NCBI GenBank assembly: GCA_013400975.1
Contig: WBMZ01002654.1
Span: 124,001 to 188,000 of the forward strand
Source of the DNA: Atrichornis clamosus
Taxonomy: Eukaryota; Chordata; Aves; Passeriformes; Menuridae
DNA length: 64,000 bases
Direction of reading: 5' to 3'
Of this stretch, positions 58,718-64,000 are shown in pieces. The notes under the pieces were generated by a model. It was given only the letters and a program-made list of their open reading frames with translations. It was not told where the DNA came from and did not search any database. The position numbers and the translations under genes are program-made. Position 1 is the first letter of the stretch. Each line of letters starts with the position of its first letter.

Positions 58718-61704
58718 CATGTGAAAAATCCTCCATAGAGGAAGGTTTCCCATAAAAATCTAATTATGTGGATGGAAAAAAGAGAAGCCAATATTTGCAA
58801 CTGAGGGTGCCTTTGTTTAGATACCTGCATAAGGTTTTGGTTTTCCACATGATCATAGCTGATACTGAAAATAGACTTTGAGTCAAATGTACAACTTTCT
58901 CTTTGAGGAAAATGGATGTCTTTGAAAACTGTTTCTGTATCTAATCAGCTTAGCACCACTCCTGCTATGAGCAGTCACCATAGCAGGTTGCCTGCCCTAG
59001 GCAGGGTGTATAGCCGCAGTGTCAGAACGAGCACGAAGGAGTGAAGGAACCACGCAGCTGTGGAGGAGCCCGAAGAGAGTCTGTGTGCCCAGTTATGGAC
59101 GGAGCAGTCAAAAGACTGCTGGCTCTAGCACCTGCCACTGCCGCCAGACCACCTGGGTTAGGAAAGCAGCTGGGAATAGCTGAAATGCAGAGAGGCTCCA
59201 TCCAACTTTCTTTCAGCTGTACAGAAGAGACAGAAGGTCCCTTTGCTGAGTAGGGGTTGTGGGTGATCTTCTGAGGTGAATGTCATTGCCTTGTGCTAAC
59301 AGAAAGCAAAGGTCCAGCTCGTGAACCTGCACTGCTCAGAAAAAACATAAGCCCTGAGCTCTGGTCAAACTGAAAAGCACTGACCAAAATGTTTGTAAAG
59401 GTCTAGTATATTATAGTGTCCCTTCTTCAGAAGTCATTTCAAACAGTCAAATATTTAATTTTTCAAGTGTGAATAGGAACAGAGACACTCCTTTTCTTTA
59501 TGATTTTGTTAATACCTGAAAATGTACCAGGAGTTTCTTGGCCTTTTTTCTAACAGTTGGTTTGTAAAGATGTCACTACAAATTATTTGTGGTAATAATT
59601 ATAGTAATAGTAGTAACTGCACTAGTACGCTAAAAAAAAATCAGATGCCTGTGCAAACCCGTATGGCACAAGTGACTCTGCACCACCCTTTTTGCATGCA
59701 AAAATGTAAAAAATTGGCCACTTTGTTTCTCATATGACTGTGCAAGCTTCTGGCTGTCTTAATACCGGTACGGAAACCCAGTGAAACCATTCTGGCTTGA
59801 GCAAGTAGCCCATGCTGACATGAGTCATTTCGTTTTCAGTGGGAAGGAAAGTAAGGCTGCATGCCTCCACAGCTGGAGCAGAATTTTAAAATCAAGGACA
59901 TTTTGAAGAATCTGGTTAAACTCAGGTCTGTCTTGTGTCCGTGCTGACAGTGGAGGGGGATTCTGAGCTTGACCTCAGAATATGGTAACACAGTTGAAGT
60001 TGGAATTTATAAAAGGCATATGGAACCAGTTTCATTGAGATGTGTTTGGTTGCTTTCGAGAATCACCCACATGAGAAGTGCTGTGGGTCAGGCCAAATGT
60101 AATTTCTCAGAAGAAAAGGCATTCATATTTGACTAATTTGTAACTAGTGAAGCAAGTGCGACCTTGCCAAATAGTATTTCAGAATGCTTTGCTTGTTTCA
60201 TGTGTACAGTTTCCTAAGGATATTGAAGCCATGTTGGTAGAGAACACAGGCGAGCAGCTTTGTGAGAGCAGAGGGGCTGTGCTGCAGCCGGCAGTCATGA
60301 GCCAGGAGGCTTTTGCTAGAGTACCCCAGTGTTTTCTGGGCAGCAGCACCTGGATTTGCCTAATAGGGATTGCCTTGATATAGTGGGCCAGGCCAAGAGC
60401 CGAGATGCAGTCTCAGTTCTCTGTGACATGTTTCACTGCACTTAATATGCTGTTTTCTGTAATTTCCAAATAATCTGTAGCCAAACGGGTGGAGCGTGTG
60501 TGGCCGCAGAGCCTCTGTTGGTGCCCAACGAGGTAGATCCATTGAAGTGATTGATGTGAATTCCAGCTGAGGATCTATCCCATTGCTCTCAAAACAGCCC
60601 CCGGAGGTGGCGGCTCGGCTGATGTACAGGACGTTTCACGTATTTGTATCTAGGTTTCAGTAGCATATACTGGATGACAAATGTTTCTTGTTTTCCTTTG
60701 GCTTTTCATTAGAATAATACTTTGTGATCGGTTTCAATGTGATAAAGCTTTATAATATTTTTGGAGAACTGTAGAATACTGTACTGTGAGGAGTATGGCT
60801 ACTACCTTCTCTTTTTCCTGCAAACAGTAGTTTTCAGCAGAGATGGACTTCCCTGGACTTAGACACTCTGTGAAAAAAAGAAATTCTCTGACAGTTTCTA
60901 ATGGAGAAATCATTGTAATTACTGTATAACTACCCTGTACAAAGACAGCTTTATTATATGTGTAAATGTAATTTTGCTATGTTGTTGTTATGTTTGAGAG
61001 ACAGTAAGCTTTGGTGTGGGTGAGACATACAGCCTTATAAAAACAGAGATTGTATCTCCCTGTCTGATGTTTTACTGAAAGGTGTTCAGTTGCTCTATTT
61101 TTTCAGAAGATAAATATAAACTGGTTCTCTGAAAACTAACTGCACACACGTCAATGACATAAGTGGATCATACTACGGAAAATAAAGGCTTGATGATAAA
61201 TTTCATTATTTTCCTAAAAGACTCCACATGTAGATCTTTTGACACCTTAAGAAGAAAGAAGTTGTCCTGCAGCTGTTAATGCTGGTTATAGTGGATGAGT
61301 CCCTCTGTTAATTCTGTCTCAACCTTAGATTAATTCTGAATACTGTAATTAGAAGAACATATTTTTCCATCACACTTCAAATTGGCACTCTTTGGAATTC
61401 AGGTTTTTGTCAAGTAAAATGTGGAACTGGCTCAGTTTAGATACAGTTCACCAATATTTTCACACAAATGTCTATTTGCCAGATAAGAATGCCATTTGCA
61501 TACAGAGAAAATACAGATGATTGCATAATATCACATTTCTCTATGTACCGTGTATACATGCATGCATAGCTTCTAGTTCTGGACATTTTGCTTTGAAAAA
61601 GGATTCACTGGTTATTTGTATTTATAGATCTTACTCAAAAATTTTCAACTCAGCAAACGGATGTAAGGCTGGACATAAGGCTGCATTTATCAAGACTCAA
61701 CCAT

Positions 61705-61800
61705 AAATATGTAGGCAGTCCCACTGAGGTCTGTGGGATTAATCACGTGCTTTAAAGTAATGCATATTCATTGCAAACTCATGCATATGGCTGAACTAGT
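61705..61800 (+). repeat. Ancient amniote repeat relic
   Basis: GCAGTCCCACTGAGGTCTGT then GGGATTAATCACGTGCTTTAAAG matches the known sauropsid motif built on 'cccattgaagtcaatggga ... cacatgcttaaag'. It is diverged and short. Confidence 0.5.
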
Positions 61801-62827
61801 TTTTCTGGAAAGTGATTTAGATTGAAACCTGTTTCTGCACAGGTTTCAGGTGCAGGATGTGGTGATATGTTTTTGCTGAATTTAAAATCACAACTTTATA
61901 TAGAGTCAACTGCTCTTTTTTTTCTTACAGAAAAGCATATATTTTGCATATAGAAGGGAGATGTTTATTGCTTCTCAGTATATCTAAAATGCCACATTGA
62001 ACAAAGTTTTGTTTGGAGCTTTGTAGGATTTTGAAAGAAAAGCAGAATTGTTCTTACAATGCTAATTAGTGAATATAGAACTAATCAGCAATTGAAACCA
62101 TTAGCCAAATAAAATATATTAATTTCTAAGAAGAGTGTTTTCTGTTACATGCCTTTAAAACTGATTACATAAATATGGGACCACTATGTATTCAACATAA
62201 AATTTTTATTCCACTCTAAGGACTCACTAAATGGATTTTTTTTAAGAGAAACTCGATCTTCTGTATTTTAAGCAGGACAAATTTGAATTTTGTCTCTGAT
62301 AATAAAATTTTGTATAGTAATGTGTAATTCATCACTGTCTTAATTTTCTGATGTGCAGACATGGCTAAGATAAATAATGCCCAGCCTTTTGATTGTGTTC
62401 CCATTTCAGCTGAGATAACAGTTTAATAATGCTGAGTAGATACACTGAGGTTTTACAATGAAAACCACGCAAGAGAAGGTATTTTTTTGATGTGAAGAAT
62501 TTTTCAAAACATATTAAAATCCTAGGACTAGTAGAAAGCAGAACACCACAGAAAATACAAAATTTGGGCTTGGAGATACTCTTAAGCACTTCTAGACTAA
62601 CAGGACTAAGGCTGGAATAGAGAGCAAAGTCTCTCTTTTGTGCTTTTCTAATTATGTAAATTCTGAATAAACAAAAAAATCTTTTCATTGGTAAAAGTGA
62701 TTTCAACTAGAATGCAGTTCAAATGACTTTTTAATAGAGTCCTTGAATCCAGGCTATTATTTTCCTTTTTTGAAGAACAGTTTTCAGTAACAATGAGATG
62801 TGAAATATGTGCAATTATTTACACATT

Positions 62828-62910
62828 GGATACAATCATGTTCCCACTGAAGTCAATTGAAGCTTTGACACTGACATCACTGGGAGTAAAAGACAGCCCT
62901 GTATTTTTCA
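62828..62910 (+). repeat. Ancient amniote repeat relic
   Basis: CCCACTGAAGTCAATTGAAG followed by a ACTGACATCACTGGGAGTAAAAG stretch is the same near-palindromic 'gaagtcaatgg' motif family as at 61705. Confidence 0.5.
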
Positions 62911-63009
62911 GAGTACAGCTTTCAATGCCGGAATGCCTTATTTCTTTAACAATAGAGTTGTTTTCTTCTGTACTGCACATCTCAGTCTGCTGGAAAGCTT
63001 AAGGGAATT

Positions 63010-63062
63010 TTTAAGGTCCTGATTTTGCAAAGCACAGCAAGCAGCTTTGATGCTTTGAGGCC
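63010..63062 (+). repeat. Ancient amniote repeat relic
   Basis: GGTCCTGATTTTGCAAAGCA resembles the 'gatcctgcaaagcac' section of the same old family. Confidence 0.4.
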
Positions 63063-64000
63063 AGGTAAGCAGAGCTGAGGCCTAAGTTAGTATGTTTATA
63101 GGATCCTACCTTTAAACATTTCACTGTATTATACTGGAGCTAGAATTTTGACCATCCAATATGCATATGTCAGCAGAGTATGCAGACATACCCTTCATAC
63201 CCCTTTTTCCCTGTGTTCAGGTCTGGATCAGGAGTTCAGGGGGCTTAAGGAGTTGCCTTGGGGGCCAGTAGGGAGCTTTCACATTAAGAGGGGATACTGG
63301 AATGTAATGTGAACTATGAGAGGCTAGGATGTCCCCAAAAGGGACCTTGTCCCTCCCTTTTCTGCTATATGTCTCTCTCTGCGAGTGTGGAATGAGCTGA
63401 GACAAAGTGCATGACCACCTTGGAAGCATCTCTGGAAGGATGTGAGGAGAGGAGAATGGCACTTCCCCCTGAAATCCCACTGGCAGAACATCTAATCAGA
63501 CATCAGAAAGAACATGCTTGTTTCTTCCCCAGTGTGGCCACTGCAATCAGCAGCACTTCAGTCTGGCTGAGCTGCTTTCAAGTTGAACATTTTCATACAA
63601 GACCAAATGAAGAGCTGTTTATTTGCTCTCAGCTCAGTGTCTTCAGTAAAAGAATTTTAAAGGCACCCATTTGCTTTGAAACCTCCTCAGCTGAGCTGGA
63701 GGGTGTAGGAGGAAAAGAAGCTTGAGCCTTTGGCTTGTAGATTTACTTAGGAGTATTTGCTATCTTAATAACAGAAAATCAGCTTTTGCTGGTTCCTCCT
63801 ATTCATAGCAAAAATATATCTAGTTCCTTTAAGCAGCATCTTCAGCATGGAAGCCACCACACAGAGTCCCACTGCTGTCAGAGGCACTCTGCTGGATATT
63901 CCTGGGAAAGCACAAATAAACAATTCAGTGAGCTGATGACAATCCTGGCTTTTCTGAGAGTCAAACACATAAACCCCAATGAGGGAAACAGTATTGAGAA

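Larger units (their letters stand above)
55750..64000. other. 3' UTR extension or intergenic flank
   Basis: No exon of another gene was recognised. It holds an ancient MIR/L2-like tail (56900-57020), a (TG)11 repeat (58696-58717), two small CpG-bearing patches (58960-59260 and 60470-60640) and several relics of an old amniote repeat (61705-63062). Confidence 0.65.

Noticed and set aside
1..64000. tRNA, rRNA, CRISPR arrays, bacterial-type operons
   Set aside because: No cloverleaf-like or repeat-spacer structure was seen, and the gene structure is that of a vertebrate genome.

Overview
The window is vertebrate nuclear DNA, most likely from a bird. Coding sequence is sparse and split into short exons with GT...AG junctions. 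The interspersed repeats are CR1 LINEs with the ATTCTATG-type 3' end, plus older MIR/L2-like and other amniote repeat relics. An endogenous retrovirus is also present. A non-avian sauropsid cannot be strictly excluded, but one CR1 3' tail (52.04-52.48 kb) is of the kind common in birds.

One real gene is visible: the 3' part of TRHDE (thyrotropin-releasing-hormone-degrading ectoenzyme, pyroglutamyl peptidase II, an M1 metallopeptidase) on the + strand. Nine exons between 5800 and 54798 join without any frame break into the last 359 residues and the stop codon. This is the C-terminal helical domain; the zinc-binding catalytic part lies upstream of the window. Positions 1-5799 are presumably intron. 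Eight introns lie inside the window, from 97 b to about 20 kb, and 54799 onward is 3' UTR and downstream flank.

The main accessory feature is a provirus at 31329-39184 in the 20-kb intron, antisense to TRHDE. It has two LTRs (647 and 689 b), a perfect 5-base target duplication (GGCCA), a polypurine tract, and remnants of gag, protease, reverse transcriptase, RNase H, integrase and env, all broken by stops and frameshifts. The 5-base duplication and the look of pol suggest a class III (ERV-L-like) element, but it carries env remains with SU and TM hallmarks, which is the most interesting point in the window. Two CR1 copies on + and one on - lie in the intron before the penultimate exon.

The rest is AT-rich intron and flank with microsatellites, ancient repeats, a possible solo LTR near 8 kb, an unexplained mRNA-like stretch at 0.1-3 kb, and two small CpG-bearing patches downstream of the gene. 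I found no tRNA, rRNA, CRISPR or operon-like structure and no evidence of a novel multi-gene system.
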